Shown in pieces: positions 40,648 to 52,502 of a stretch of DNA of 64,000 nucleotides. The translations under genes were made by a program, and so were the position numbers. The stretch is taken from positions 18,574,608 through 18,638,607 of the forward strand of contig NC_088300.1 of assembly GCF_032854445.1 (NCBI RefSeq). Reading direction: 5' to 3'. Source of the stretch: Liolophura sinensis (lineage: Eukaryota; Mollusca; Polyplacophora; Chitonida; Chitonidae). The notes beneath the pieces were generated by a model. That model did no database searches. It was not told the origin of the DNA and saw nothing but the letters and a program-made list of their open reading frames with translations. Each line of letters starts with the position of its first letter. Positions within the stretch are counted from its first letter, which is position 1.

Positions 40648-41071
40648 TATAGTTAAATTTCGATGACACTTGCATTCACAGGACTAAAGACTAATGTTTT
40701 GGCTTTGTCACGCCGTTATGTTGCACTTTATGTTGGTTGTTCTTGCGCAGAAACAACTTCCGATCAGTTAAAAGTGAGCAAGACATCTCGATGGAGAAGT
40801 ATTCCCTGCTTGAAATGTTGTGGTCGGATTTAAATATACAGTATTGTATTGTTTATAACGGTTACAAGAAATGACAAAAACATTTTAGGGCTCTTATGGA
40901 ATCCGAAGATTGGTATTTCATATTTAAGCTCAGGAATATAACACAGGATTACTTCCCTTTATGTACGCTCTCCAACTGTAAGAGACGCGAATAAGAATCG
41001 AGACGCCATGCTGATTCTTCGTTCATGTTTGAACGCATTTTGACGTTTTGAGTTGGAAAGAGAAGTACACC
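40648..41071. promoter_or_regulatory. Shared promoter region between PSMA3 (-) and SPTSSA (+)
   Basis: Only 424 bp separate the two divergent start codons, so both promoters and both 5'UTRs must fit here unless an upstream noncoding exon exists. No TATA box is evident in a suitable place for either gene; an ETS-like CTTCCG occurs near 40757. That fits TATA-less divergent housekeeping promoters, but start sites are not known. Confidence 0.7.
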
Positions 41072-44000
41072 ATGCTGAAAAAGGTTTTTGACTTTTTATC
41101 ATACTGGTATTTCCAGTATACGCTTGTGACTGCACTTTATATGATGGAACCCATTGAAAGATGGGTTTTCAGTATCCTTTTCCGACGTTGAAAACGGCAT
41201 GGGTTGTTGAATCATCGCCTGCCTGGACCGAGGGCGTGGAATTTACACTTCTGTTTTTGTTGAGGTATCAGTTAGCAATATTGTCGGTATTGCTATATAA
41301 TGCTACTGTATTTCCAAAACATGTATAGAACTATTTGTACAAATCTATATTTGATCAATTTCGAATGCTGTCTTTAAATAACTACCGAGTACTGAAAATA
41401 AAGCGCATTAGCCTGGGCGTTCGAATCCAGCAACCTTACGTCCAGCGCTGAAAGACTCCTTACCTCATATGTCATATAGCACCCTACCCACCAATATATA
41501 TATTCAAAACTGCCCACAATGGGGCACTTGACTAGCTTGCGGAAGTGACAAGCAGACAACAAGATAAAAAAAATAACATGGGAAGGAATTGAAAAAAGAA
41601 AAACAAGGAGAGATTTTCTGACAGCTAATTTCTATGATATCAGAAAATTATATTATGTTAAACTAGCTTATCCAACCTACCTGGTCTAGCCCCACCTAAA
41701 TCTGTGGTCAGGTGCCAAAGGTTCTACCTGTACCTGACCATGTGATCTTTTTCTTTGTTGTCACTGGTTATGTAATAACGTTCAGGCAGGTAAACACTCT
41801 CAAACCCATTCCAAATTACAGTTCTCTCAAAAAATATGGCTAGTATCATTCAGAATAGAATCATCTTGTGTAACATGTTGTAACCACAGCATCAGTCTGA
41901 TCTGATTTTTTTTTACAATTTAATCGGAATCCACTCCTATATTATAACATACTGGCTTGGTCACAGTAAGAAAGGTGTGCGCTTAGCCACTTTCTCAGAA
42001 AGTTGCTTACTTCAGGAAATGATGTGTTTTTGTAGATAGATCCGACATAGAGGTACTCTCTTTCTGTGAGAAGCAAAACATCTTTTTTTTTTTTCAATGG
42101 GGCCAAATATGGCAGCACGAAATCAGCTGTGAAGTTGATATTGGGCAAGGTCTAGTTCATACCAGGGAAAGTCCATAATTAAATATCTGAGAACAGAGGC
42201 GAAACTTACGTGTCATGTGCAAAAGTCAGGTGAATTACATTCGCTGATGGCTTCGCAGTCCATTCAACAATTTTTAAGTACAGCGTAAAACACCAATCAA
42301 ATGAATAAATCAACTCGCTGTCAAAGCATCAATTTCTTATCATTTGGAATGCATCTGCCACTTCATGCTTCTGCGTCAGTCTGGAATAAGCATTACATTT
42401 TGAACTGTTGTATAGATTAGAATACTTAAATAAGATTGTGACATATTTTAGATAATGTCGGTTTCTCAACATGATTGATGCACCAATTGAGGTTAGTTGG
42501 GTAGACTTGGCATCATGCGCCAAATAGCTCAAAATAGACCTTATTTACGAGTTCAAGATTTTGTAAAGAAATATGCAATAAAGGTCATTGTCAGTGCTTG
42601 CAAAAGGTACATAAATGTCTAAAGGGGTATAAAAGTGGATTTTGGATATTAAGTATCGCGTGTACAGCAAACTTTGCCGATGAAGTAGCTAAATACAGAT
42701 ACGATATGATAATCGGGTGCACATGTCATCCAGGCTAAGGTTGGCAGCAGTCTCCACATATCAGTAAGATTGGATTCTGTCTAAATCGAGAGCTAAATCT
42801 GCCCAGGCTGGCCTAATGACTGGGAATGATAGACTGGATGGGTATAAAGGCCTGGGTTCAGAGGGGTTTTCCAACTCATAAGTGGCCTTAACACAAAATT
42901 ACTGCTTGAACATCTATCAGTGCACATGGTCAAGCAGAGCACATTTCTATCTATTCACAAGTATATATTATATTGCACAGATAACGATGCTAGTATCTGA
43001 ATAAGAAGAAGTTGTAAATCCATAAGCAATATGTTGTCCAGTGTACTTCCATGCCAACTTCCTAATGCCACTAAAATAAGTTATATGTTATATAAAGAAC
43101 CACATTATTTTAGGCCTGTTTTCTTGGACCATAGACCGGCCCAGATAGCACAGTTGGTAGAGCGTCCGCTTCGGGACCGGTAGATCCAGGATCAATCCTT
43201 GATCGAGTCACACCTAAGACTTTAAAAGAGGAAGTTGTAACTTCCTCGCTTGGCATTCGGCATAAAGGGGATAGTGCAACGACTGGTTGACCTGTATCAG
43301 TATAATGGCTCGGGCGGGGGGGCTTACTTGCCTTCGGTAAGTCGTCTCAGTGAAGCAGCACTAAATAAAACAGCGGTGGAAATCCGTCCTGGAGGCACAT
43401 TACACATACATGCACCCTAATGATTCCTTCGTCGTCATATGACTGGAAAATTGTTGAGTACGACGTTAAACCCCAAGCACTCACTCACTCTTGGACCATA
43501 GTGCAGCAGTTTCTGTGTTACAGTCATTTATGTATAGCCAACCCTTCTCAAATTTGGTCTTTATATAGTTAGGCAGGCCCAATCTGCAAAGCGTATGTAA
43601 ATCGTGGACATTAACAGAGATGAAGCAAGTTTTTGTATTTACTTCCTTGTTGTTTAGATAATTGTTGCACTGCCTTGTCTGCAGGCTTTTGGTTTCTTTG
43701 CCAAATTTCCTGGATATTGTAGGTGTCCACTTTTTTTTCTGGATATGTATCACTATGGTACATATTCTGTTTACTGATCAGATTTTAGCACCTGTGTTAA
43801 TAGACACATCATCTATTCATTCAATAGAATTCCTTATTCCATATTGAGGAAGTGAAGTGAGCATTTGCTTTCACATTTGTTTGTTTTGGGCCATAAGTGG
43901 GAAGGTCTGCCAGCAACCTGCGGATGGTTGTGGGTTTCCCCCGGGTTGTGCCCGGTTCCCACCCACCATAATGCTGGCCGTCGTCGTATAAGTGAAATAT

Positions 44001-44393
44001 TCTTGAGTACGGCGTAAAACACCAATCAAATAAATAAATAAAATTTGTTTGTTTTGAGATGATGATTCTGATAGGCAGTTAAGGCTTGCACCCATTGCTC
44101 TTAGCACAAGTTTAGACAAGTTTGTGTTATAGTCTTAATATTTAATTTCTTTTTATGCATTTTAGGTATATATTTCATGATTGTGCATGTTAATTTTTTA
44201 CTTCCAGCTGTTGTATGCACATAACTGTTTCCTTAACCCCTCATCAGATGCTGTCCTTGTGGCAATCCTGGCAATGGGAATATACACAGCTTTTCTCTTC
44301 CTCCCTGGACACACTATCATGCTCATGGACTTCTTTGAATACTTGCTGGGTATAGACCAGTCACAGTCAGAGTATGTGGCCACAGAAGCGTGA
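41072..44393 (+). CDS. SPTSSA: Serine palmitoyltransferase small subunit A-like, 2 coding exons
   Basis: Exons 41072-41171 and 44248-44393 join at a split AAT codon (phase 1, GT-AG) to give 81 aa; human SPTSSA is 71. The protein is a small ER-membrane activator of the SPTLC1/SPTLC2 complex, which starts sphingolipid synthesis. Exon 1 gives WYFQYTLVTALYMMEPIERW, matching the family core. The join restores the VFN found in vertebrate proteins, followed by the second hydrophobic segment (AILAMGIYTAFLFLPGH). A longer tail (IDQSQSEYVATEA) extends past the vertebrate end. The Met after TALY aligns with human SPTSSA Met28, the position reported to set palmitoyl-CoA preference (Val in SPTSSB). The 3.1-kb intron holds SINEs and repeats. 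Too short for routine gene finders, but both exons and the junction fit. Confidence 0.88.
41705..41740. other. Imperfect palindrome, 9-bp arms
   Basis: TGGTCAGGT at 41705-41713 is inverted at 41732-41740, with further complementary AGGT/ACCT words nearby. In the SPTSSA intron; no function assigned. Confidence 0.6.
42242..42311 (+). mobile_element. SINE family A tail fragment
   Basis: Ends with GTACAGCGTAAAACACCAAT and AAATGAATAAA. Only the last 70 bp is recognisable; in the SPTSSA intron. Confidence 0.6.
42330..42830 (+). repeat. Old dispersed repeat, partner at 1.2-1.7 kb
   Basis: Shares ordered blocks with 1230-1660, including GTTGTATAGATTAGAAT, CAATAAAGGTCATTGTCAGT, AAATACAGATACGATATGAT and GTGCACATGTCATCCAGGCT. 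In the SPTSSA intron. Confidence 0.55.
43135..43489 (+). mobile_element. SINE family B, full length with 12-bp target duplication
   Basis: tRNA-like head with box A (ATAGCACAGTTGGTAGAGCG) and a weak box B, then a body with AGGAAGTTGTAACTTCC, GAGACGACTTACC (inverse) and GCGGTGGAAATCCGTCC. It ends TTGAGTACGACGTTAAACCC and CACT repeats. CTTGGACCATAG flanks it at 43123-43134 and 43490-43501. It lies in the SPTSSA intron and is the family B reference here. Confidence 0.93.
43889..44042 (+). mobile_element. SINE family A, 5'-truncated with 14-bp target duplication
   Basis: Body from GGGAAGGTCTGCCAGCAACC to an AAATAAATAAATAAA tail. ATTTGTTTGTTTTG flanks it at 43875-43888 and 44043-44056. It sits about 200 bp before SPTSSA exon 2. 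Confidence 0.92.
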
Positions 44394-44947
44394 CATATCG
44401 CCACAGAAAGAGGTTAGGGCAATATGAACTGAACTTTTTACAAAGACCAAAGGAAATTCAAACCTATAATTTGTACCTATTCGTGTGACACTGAACTTTG
44501 AGGACTCTGCACAGAATGGTGATTAACCATTAGACATACCCAGAACTTCAAAATGACGAGGATTTGAAAGAGAACCAGCCATGGATACCATGTTGTTTGT
44601 ATTGCTGGTGGATGGCTAAAATTCCATTCATTTCTGATCCTGTTTTTATTACAGATACATGTATTTGGCTGGGTCCATGTGCAAGCAGTATAGCCTACCC
44701 TATATCTTCTTAAATTTGGGAAACCTGGTCTGCACATTTTAGCCAATAATTCCGACCGTGTTATGAATATATTCATATCTTTAATTTTCCAAAAGGCTGG
44801 TAAAGAAATGTTCTATTCTGTTTTCAACGCTACGTATATCTGTCCCAAATTTGAGAAGAATTAGGGTACTCAGTGTGGACATACAGCTTTTTCAGTAAAA
44901 ACCTGGCTGGTATCATGGTCGCTTGCTTTTAGTTTCTTTGTGTGATT

Positions 44948-44983
<36 letters not shown>

Positions 44984-45290
44984 ATGTATCCACCTCAGTA
45001 AATTATGGATGTCTGTGAATCGCCTAATGATGTCAGTTGTCTTTTGTTCACACAAATGCATGCCATTTTACCTTCTTCTCTATCCTTTGTGTCATTAGTA
45101 ATAAGTGCATCATGCTGATTGGTCAGATAACATCTTCTGAATCATTTTATACAAAATGTGAATATTAAAGGTTTTATTATGTGCTTGTACTGTATATAAA
45201 GTTATCCATGTGTGAAAGTTAATACAAATCTTGATATTGTATCACAGTGTTCATCTTTTAATAATGTTACTTACGTCAGGCATATTAGAC
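44394..45290 (+). other. SPTSSA 3'UTR region
   Basis: No ORF. It contains a T-run of about 29 nt (44951-44979). A clear AATAAA was not found; ATTAAA near 45166 could serve. Confidence 0.45.
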
Positions 45291-45439
45291 TAGTTGTGTC
45301 AGTCACCAAGACATGGAAGGTGTGGGTTCATTCCAGCCCTGAGGGACCTATACTACATGTTAATACTGGCTTGGATGGTTAGAGTGCTGGCTCGTTGCAA
45401 CTATCAGGCCTTTGACCAGTTACATGGCAGGTTCATATC

Positions 45440-45592
45440 CATCTCCTGTTGCTTTTGTCTGCGGCCTTGAGTTCCTTTATGAGGTGAGTGGTTTACACTG
45501 GGTACCATTTTCCTCAACTCATAAACCTGACCAACATTGCATGGGTGAAAAAAGTACAGCATTTAAAAACAATCAAAGAAATAAATAAATCC
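45440..45592 (+). mobile_element. SINE family A-like fragment, old
   Basis: Keeps GTGGTTTACACTGGGTACC, an eroded tail and AATCAAAGAAATAAATAAA. It resembles the 30.8-kb and 62.8-kb copies more than the young A copies, hinting at an older subfamily with GTGGTTTACAC. Confidence 0.55.
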
Positions 45593-45599
45593 AGCCATG

Positions 45600-47700
45600 G
45601 TTGGTATTGGTTCCTCAATCTGAGATCCTCTCTTCTCCATTGTTGCCTCCTGGGGTCATGACAATAAGCATGGATTAGTGTTTGTAGGGCCTGTTACATG
45701 GTGTTGGAGGTTTGGACATTTGATCACTTGCCTTCCACCACTATGACATAAATATCATGAGTTAGCTCTACTGGAGAAAATATTTACGTCACTCGTGGTA
45801 AGTTTTATCTGTCACCTTGCAACAGCTGTTGGTTTATTCAGTTCTATCTGGTTTCATCACCCGAAATGATAACACGAAATCATACTGTTTTGAATGAAAA
45901 ATTCTTCAGTACGATGTCAAACGTCAAGCAATCAAAGGGACAATACTCCATATTTTAGTCCTATCTCACAATGGGGAAGAATCGTTAGAACATCTCCCGG
46001 ATCCTGCTTTGGATTTATGTGTGTGTCAAGGCCAGTGTGTGCACAAAGTGTTAGCAAAGCCCATGTTTTAACCTTTTACAACATCTGGCAATAAAGAAGT
46101 ATTGTCTAAAGAAATCTTGGAAAGGATGAACAAAACTGTAATCAATTCGTTTCATCTGTGTATCAATTTTCCCTTTGCTGAAAGTGGGACAGACTTGTCA
46201 TCTTATAGAAGTGAACAATCGTGTAAACAAGATTTACGTCCCGATCAGCACCGATATGTGATGGATTGGTGCTTGCTCCAAAACTTGTTGTGCATAAGTT
46301 TCAAATGATCATTTAAAAATTTCCTGGATAAAGATAGCCTGGTATCCATGAAACTCAATATTCTTCCCAGGTGTTTGGTACTGAGAGTTGAAGTTTTAAC
46401 ACATCTGCCTTGATATAACAACATTTTATAGTTGTTGCGTAATGTCAAGGGTCCAAAAATAAGCTCTAAAATCATGTTTCAAATTTTGTCTTCAGTCAGA
46501 AATAGCTTTGTGGAACCGACCCAGCGTTCCAGGTTATTTTATTTTACTGCGGAGGACCTGTTTGTTATCCAGTCCTAGTCAGCCACTGGCTTTTTTTTAT
46601 TATTCAGCTCTAGTCTATTTCATTGCAAAAGTAATCAAATAGCCAAAATATGTAAATTTTGTCTTTGTATTTTCTGGGGGAAAAAAGACTCATTCTCGAC
46701 ATGATCAGTAATATTTGACCTAAAATTTTGTCCATATCTAAGCTATTCATTTTGCCTGCTTCTGTGAGAGTTCTGTTGATCTTGCAAATACAAAAGACGA
46801 CAGTATGCAGAGTGAAAAAAAAATAAACAAAAACAGGTTCATATGTAACCAGTGAAGTTCGGCCTCTTAGCTTACATCAGGCCTTCAGCCCGAACATGTA
46901 AAGTCTTAAATATTAGAAATTTACGGACTCATAGTACAATAGCTGAAGAATTCGGTAATAAAAAGTGAATTGATGTTATTTCCAAATTATAAGGCGCCAA
47001 TTTTGGAATTCCGCTTATGAAAGTGAAAACATGCAAAGGAACCAGTCCTTGGGGACGCATAGTCCTCTAGCAGAACCCAGGTTTATGCGGGAAGGCCTGT
47101 ACAATACAAAATATCACAGTCTATTTATATGGAAAGTAAAACTAGAGCAACGACGACAGTTTGATAGTTGCCAAATCGTAATACATAACCTGTGAAATCC
47201 AATCTCATTAATTCACTTCCATTTGCACTGTTCTAATGCTACTGTATGTTAAATGTGATGACAACAGTATTTTTGAGTAAAGAAAAAAAGGTTTGTTTCT
47301 CTACTTATGTAAATGCCCCTAGATCTGTTGTTTAAGTTTGAAATGCAGTTATATTACTCGCAATTTATTAGACTTCACTGGTTTGGAATTACTCAAAGTG
47401 TTGTGTTGTCATGAAGACCTCGTGAGTATTCTTTGGAAGGTAGGGTGATGCCTATTTTGAAAATGTTACCGGGCACTTACTTTGTTAAAAAGCTGCCTGT
47501 GTAAATCCTGCGTGGCTAAATCTGTAACATGCTAAGGTAGCAAATACTTTACCATGAACCTGGCTACAATTAGGCATATAGTGAGAGAATGGTATTTATA
47601 TTTTGGGAGTGGTAAACAACCTTTTTCTGTCTACCTTCAGAAAAGCTGGTTATCTCTAACCTGTTCTAAACATCAATCAGACATTCGTCAGATTTCTCAC
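45600..47700. other. Intergenic; old repeats only
   Basis: No coding sequence recognised. Blocks at 46790-46960 and 47110-47240 (e.g. GACGACAGTTTGATAG, AACCTGTGAAATCC) resemble each other and 59560-59645, marking an old dispersed family. Confidence 0.45.
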
Positions 47701-47715
47701 CCCTCCTCTAGTTGA

Positions 47716-48082
47716 GTGAGTGAGTGCTTGGGGTTTAACGTTGTACTCAACAATTTTTCAGTCATATGACGACGAAGGAATCCTTAGGGTGCATGTACGT
47801 GTAATGTGCCTCCTTGTGCCTCCAGGACGGATTTCCACCGCTCTTTTATTTAGTGCTGCTTCACTGAGACGACTTACCGAAGGCAAGTAAGACGCCCCGC
47901 CCGAGCCAGTATACTGATACGGGTCAACCAGTCGTTGCACTATCCCCTTTATGCTGAACGCCAAGCGAGGAAGTTACAACTTCCTCTTTTAAAGTCTTAG
48001 GTGTGACTCGATCAAGGATTGATCCTGGATCTACCGGTCCCGAAGCGGACGCTCTACCAACTGTACAATCCGGGCCGGTCCC
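47716..48082 (-). mobile_element. SINE family B, full length
   Basis: Minus-strand copy of the 43.1-kb element over its whole length: tail GTACAACGTTAAACCCC, body, and head CGTCCGCTTCGGGACCGGTA. CTAGTTGA flanks it at 47708-47715 and 48083-48090, a likely 8-bp target duplication. Confidence 0.92.
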
Positions 48083-48094
48083 CTAGTTGAAGGT

Positions 48095-48740
48095 GCATGT
48101 ATATTGCGTCAATATTGGTTCTATAGATGATTTCCAGCGTTATATACGCAACCATTCATGTAAATACTTAAATAAAGAACACCGTCTTAAACATCTTTTT
48201 TAACATCTTTTCAGTGTTCATGAAGAAAATGCAATGAAGATAAAATGCGCTTTAACCTTTCAAACATGTATAACTGCTGGTCGCTACATTTTCACATCAG
48301 ACATATATAGCTATGACACTCTACACGTACATTAACCTTGGACGCAGCACGTAAGGTATACTTACTGACCAAGAAGACGACAAGATTTCTTTTGCTTCTG
48401 TACAAACCCACCCCAAGAACCACTCAAATCGTCATCACTTTATTTATGTTAATAAATTTAATATGTATCAAGAGAACCATATTTTGAATCCTAAATGGAC
48501 TTTCAGACAATGCCTGCTCACAACCAAGGACAAACAAACAATAACAATACGAAAACATATTTTAAAAACATATTAAAATGACATGGCGTTTTATTGAAAG
48601 TTATAGGCCTACAATGGATAAGAGTAAAATATGCTGTTAATAAAACTCACTATATTAATAAAAATGAACTATTTTCTTCACTTAGCCAGAAGGACTTCGC
48701 GTAATGGTTTTGCCAAAGACGAAAATTTTGTAGACGTTTA
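48095..48740. other. No gene recognised; possible promoter at right end
   Basis: AT-rich. If the candidate exon at 48743 is real, its 5'UTR and promoter lie in the right part. Confidence 0.35.
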
Positions 48741-48742
48741 CC

Positions 48743-48856
48743 ATGGCGACTGGTTTCCAGTTTAAATTTAGGAATTTATACAGTCAGAATGAGCGTATTC
48801 AGAAGCCTTGTCACATTCTCTTCCTGGCCGTGGCGGGAAATGTTGAATTTATCCAG
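48743..48856 (+). CDS. Candidate first coding exon of an unidentified gene
   Basis: An ATG in good context (TTTACCATGG) opens 38 codons that read like protein (MATGFQFKFRNLYSQNERIQ, then KPCHILFLAVAGNVEFIQ) and end at CAG|GTAAAA in phase 0. I do not recognise the family, and no convincing downstream exon was found before the retrotransposon at 49.8 kb. The 3' end merges with a minisatellite. It could be a real exon with distant partners, an exon orphaned by repeat expansion, or chance. Confidence 0.35.
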
Positions 48857-49260
48857 GTAAAAAGTGTAGAACTCATTGGGCAGAAAGTGTTGAATTCATC
48901 TGGGCTGTGCTGAGTGCATAATGCTGCAAGTGTTCTATTCACCTAAGCTCCATCTAGGCTGAAAGTGTATTGTTCACCAAAGCCGAAAGTGTTCAATTCA
49001 TCTGTGCTGAAAGTGTGTAAGTCATCATAGCTGAAAGTGTTAAAGTGCAGAATTCATGTGGGCAGAAAGTGTAGAATTCGCCTGGGCTAGCTGTGTTGAA
49101 TTAATTTGGAGTGAAAGTGTTCAGTTCACCTGAGCTGAAATTATTGAACTCATCTAGGCTGAAAGTGTAGAATTCGTTGAACCTGAAAATGTTGAATTTA
49201 CCTGAACTGCACCAATGAATTCGCCTGAGCTGAAAGTGTTGAATTCAACTGAACAGAAAA
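48838..49260 (+). repeat. Degenerate about 30-bp minisatellite
   Basis: Variants of GCTGAAAGTGTTGAATTCATCTGGG recur about 13 times with 28-32 bp spacing and much divergence (core word AAAGTGTTGAATTCA). The first unit overlaps the 3' end and donor of the candidate exon at 48743-48856. Confidence 0.8.
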
Positions 49261-49804
49261 TGCAGAGATACTTCCGAAATGTCCCTTTGTGCGTTTCTAC
49301 CGAAGAAATATTTGTGCTCCGACATATAAGGAAGGATAAACGCTCCTCTCCGTCCATCTGTCTGTCCATTTTACCTTGTCAACTTAGCTCCTCCTATAGT
49401 TCTCAAGGGATTTTTTAATGAATTTTTTTAATGCATAAGAATTTCTTATTTTTGACCAATTTATAGACATTTTTGTCTTAGATTCGTGTGGCTGTTTGGC
49501 CGGCCTGCGTGGCTTGGCTCAGACACCAGTTGTCGTGTGTCCTGTGTTACAGCTGGCCGTGGAACTAGCGTTTGTGCTCTCAGCTTTTGTTTAGTGGTCA
49601 TCCAGTCTGAGGGTGGTGCGACATCACGTTCTGTTGCTCTTAGCGGCAGGACATATTCACTAGCCTCTCTGTAAATAGCCTGTACATAGTTTAGTGCATT
49701 TCCACTTGGTAATATCGTATCTATTTTGCACTCAGCATCCACACTGTTCCAAACGCATAGTTGTGGTCCTCTCTTTAGGGTAGTAGTTCTCGACCTGGCC
49801 CACA

Positions 49805-51275
49805 ATGTTGTGGGCAGGGCGAGTAAATAGACCCTTAAGCCTTAAGCTTGTAATACAGGGAGGTGCACAACCGGTTGAAGTATACAATCGGCTAAAGGAG
49901 TTAGTGGGGAGTGGGCCTAATGTCTTAAAGGGACTAATCAATGTGTCTGGAGATGTCTGGAATGTTACAGTGGCTACGCAAACTGTGAAGGAACAGCTGT
50001 TGGCTAGCGGCTTCACATTCAAAGGGGTAGATTGTCCAATATATGATGTGGAGGAGCAAAGGCTCCTGGTTAGATCTCGATGTCCGATCAAGGTGCCCGA
50101 TGACACTATTCGAGGTTTGATGTCCCGGTATGGCACTGGTCCATCACGTCAGCCGGGAACATTACCTTTTTGATAGGTCACTTGAGAATGGTATGCGCCG
50201 TATTTACATGAGTGGTGTGACCGAGATCATTCCACAATCAATTTCGGTTGGGAATTTTAGAATTCCTTTGTGGTACAGAGGTCAGGTCCGTGCCTGTCAC
50301 ATCTGTGATAGCACAGAACATTTCAAGGCCGACTGTCCTTTAAAGGATAAATGCCTCAAGTGTAAACAGGCAGGCCACTTTCAAAAAGGACTGCCCGTTG
50401 AGTGATGAAAATGACAATGGCGATAATGACGATAACGATTGCAATGATAAGGATGATGATGAAGCTGAGGGTGACAATAAAGATGAAAATGAAGATCGAG
50501 GAGATGATGATTGGTAATTATAGTGAGGGACATGGGGATGATATGGAAATTGGGGTTTCTGGCGAGTCTGTTCCTTCCAGTCAACAAAATAAGGGGACAT
50601 TGGATAACTCTGCTGCTGACAACGAGGAAGCTGGAGAGTGGCAAGTTGTCACTAACTCCATGTCCTCCCAGCAAAAAAGATTCGAAATAAGCGCATTGAT
50701 GCTACAAATAAGGTCAGGAAGTTAAGCCAATCGCCAGTAGTAGGTGAGCCTTTGCGAGGCATCTCAGACGTCAAATAGCTCGGAGTGGGTTGTCAGTATG
50801 AGTCAAATCTCGAATACCTCCTCACCCACTAGATCGTCAGAAATTTCGAATATAACGCCATCCTGCATTAAGGAGACGCAATCCAGTGGCGTGACACCCT
50901 CCAAAGGTGCACTTGGTAAGAGCCCGTCCTTATGGGGTAGCACGTTCAGCCCTGAACCCTTCAACAATGTCACAGTTAGACACTAGAGATATAGCAGATT
51001 GTCTTGACCTTCAGGGAAGCTCTCAGCAATCTGATATGTCTAGGGCTGGTGGAGAATCCAATATGGAGGAATCTCTTTCGGAATGGATGTACCCGAAGAC
51101 TTACCTGCCTATACCAATGGCAAAGGTGAGGACTTGGTACCTGTCCTCAACATCCCTGGGGTCGTATTATCGCACATTGCGACGTGATTTTAAAGTTGAC
51201 AAGGTTAAAAAGCAGAGGAAGTTGATAACGTTGTCACAGGAGGATTTTGCTGAGCGTTGGGCAGGCGATGTATAA
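49805..51275 (+). pseudogene. LINE ORF1, frameshifted
   Basis: The first frame (to about 50173) holds an RNA-binding-like N-terminal part. The frame then shifts (50130-50405) to HICDSTEHFKADCP, a complete CX2CX4HX4C knuckle, and a second knuckle that begins CLKCKQAGHF and is broken by one extra base in an A-run near 50385-50390. Acidic Asp/Asn-rich and Ser-rich stretches follow in other frames, ending at 51275. The protein would bind element RNA; here it is split into at least three frames. Confidence 0.8.
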
Positions 51276-51315
51276 AAAGTCCAGAAAAAAGAAAAAGAAC
51301 AAATAAATATTAATA

Positions 51316-52360
51316 ATGGCTACTACAAAGATCTTACAGTGGAACTGTAGAGGATTGAGGTGTAACCTCGCAGAGCTCCAAATGTTAGCTCAAGACCTCA
51401 ATCCTATAGCTTTTGATTGATAACTCTGATGACTGATCCTAGTTATCAATGTCGAGATTATGTGTCTCATCACGCTGTTTGCCACGTCTTCGAATGGAAA
51501 GGCATTAGGGGGTTCTTCTCTTTTGATTAGGCAGGGTTTAATACACAATAGACTGGCACTGAACACCGATTTGCAGGTGGTGGCGGTGCGTATCACACTG
51601 GGTACAGTATTAACAATCTGTTCTATTTACCTTCTTCTACTCTTCACCAACAAGAGCTGCAAAATTTATATGATCAATTACTAAACCGTGTCTTCTTTTG
51701 GGTGACTTTAATGTCTACAGTGTTTCTCTGGGGTGGACTCTAAACGTAACCAGAAGGGCTCTGTATTGGAGGATTTTATATCTAATAACTCTCTATGCGT
51801 CTTAAATGATGGCACACATACTTACCTTCATCCTGCAAAGGGCACTTATTCGGTCCTTGATTTAGCTCTGGCTGATGCAGGGCTAAGGTCGGAATTCAGC
51901 TGGAGCGTCCCTGATGATCTGTGCGGAGCGACCACTTCCCCACCATACTTACCCTTGAGAAGCCGGTATCTTCCTCCTTCCACGCTTTAATTATGATAAA
52001 GCAGACAGGCCCCGCTTTGCTGTTCTGTGTGGTGAAACACTTACAAGCGACCTTTTTCTTGATGCAGTTGATCCTATTCAGTTATTCTCGGATCAGCTAA
52101 TCGATGTAGCCTCCAAATGTATCCCGAAATCTTGTGCGGTTCCCCGTATTAAGAAACCCTGGTTCACGGAGGATTGTAAACGAGCTAGACGTTTCAGGAA
52201 ACGTGCTGAGCGCGTGTACCGATGTAGACCATCTCCCGGTAATTTAGATGATGTTAGGCGTACTCGAGCTAAAGCCCGTAGGACTATCAAACAGTCCAAA
52301 CGTGACTCTTGGAAACGTTATGTTTCTAAGATTAATCATCGTACCCCTATGTCAAAAGGA
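51316..52360 (+). pseudogene. LINE ORF2 endonuclease part, broken
   Basis: It opens with ATG and KILQWNCRGLRCNLAEL, the N-terminal endonuclease block, 41 bp after the ORF1 stop. A stop follows at once (51417), and residues up to the LLGDFN block near 51697 are only partly present, so an internal deletion is likely. TYSVLDLALADAGL (51848-51890) is the late EN block. The EN-RT linker KKPWFTEDCKRARRFRKRAE is readable near 52152-52212. Confidence 0.8.
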
Positions 52361-52502
52361 ATATGATCCAACGCATCAAAGGCAATGGATCCAATGTCAC
52401 TGTCAATCATCTTAAAGACGGGAATAATTCTTTGACAGAAAAACTTGACATAGCCAATAGGTTGGCGCTTCTTTTGCGCACCATTCGTCTTCAGATAATT
52501 AC

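Noticed and set aside
43135-43210. Possible true tRNA gene
   Set aside because: Boxes A and B are tRNA-like, but the sequence is the head of a 355-bp SINE with a target duplication and cannot form a complete acceptor stem.
49461-49805. 114-codon minus-strand ORF just upstream of LINE ORF1
   Set aside because: Probably antisense of the element's 5' region; no recognisable domain and no splice signals. It could mark the LINE 5' end but not a gene.
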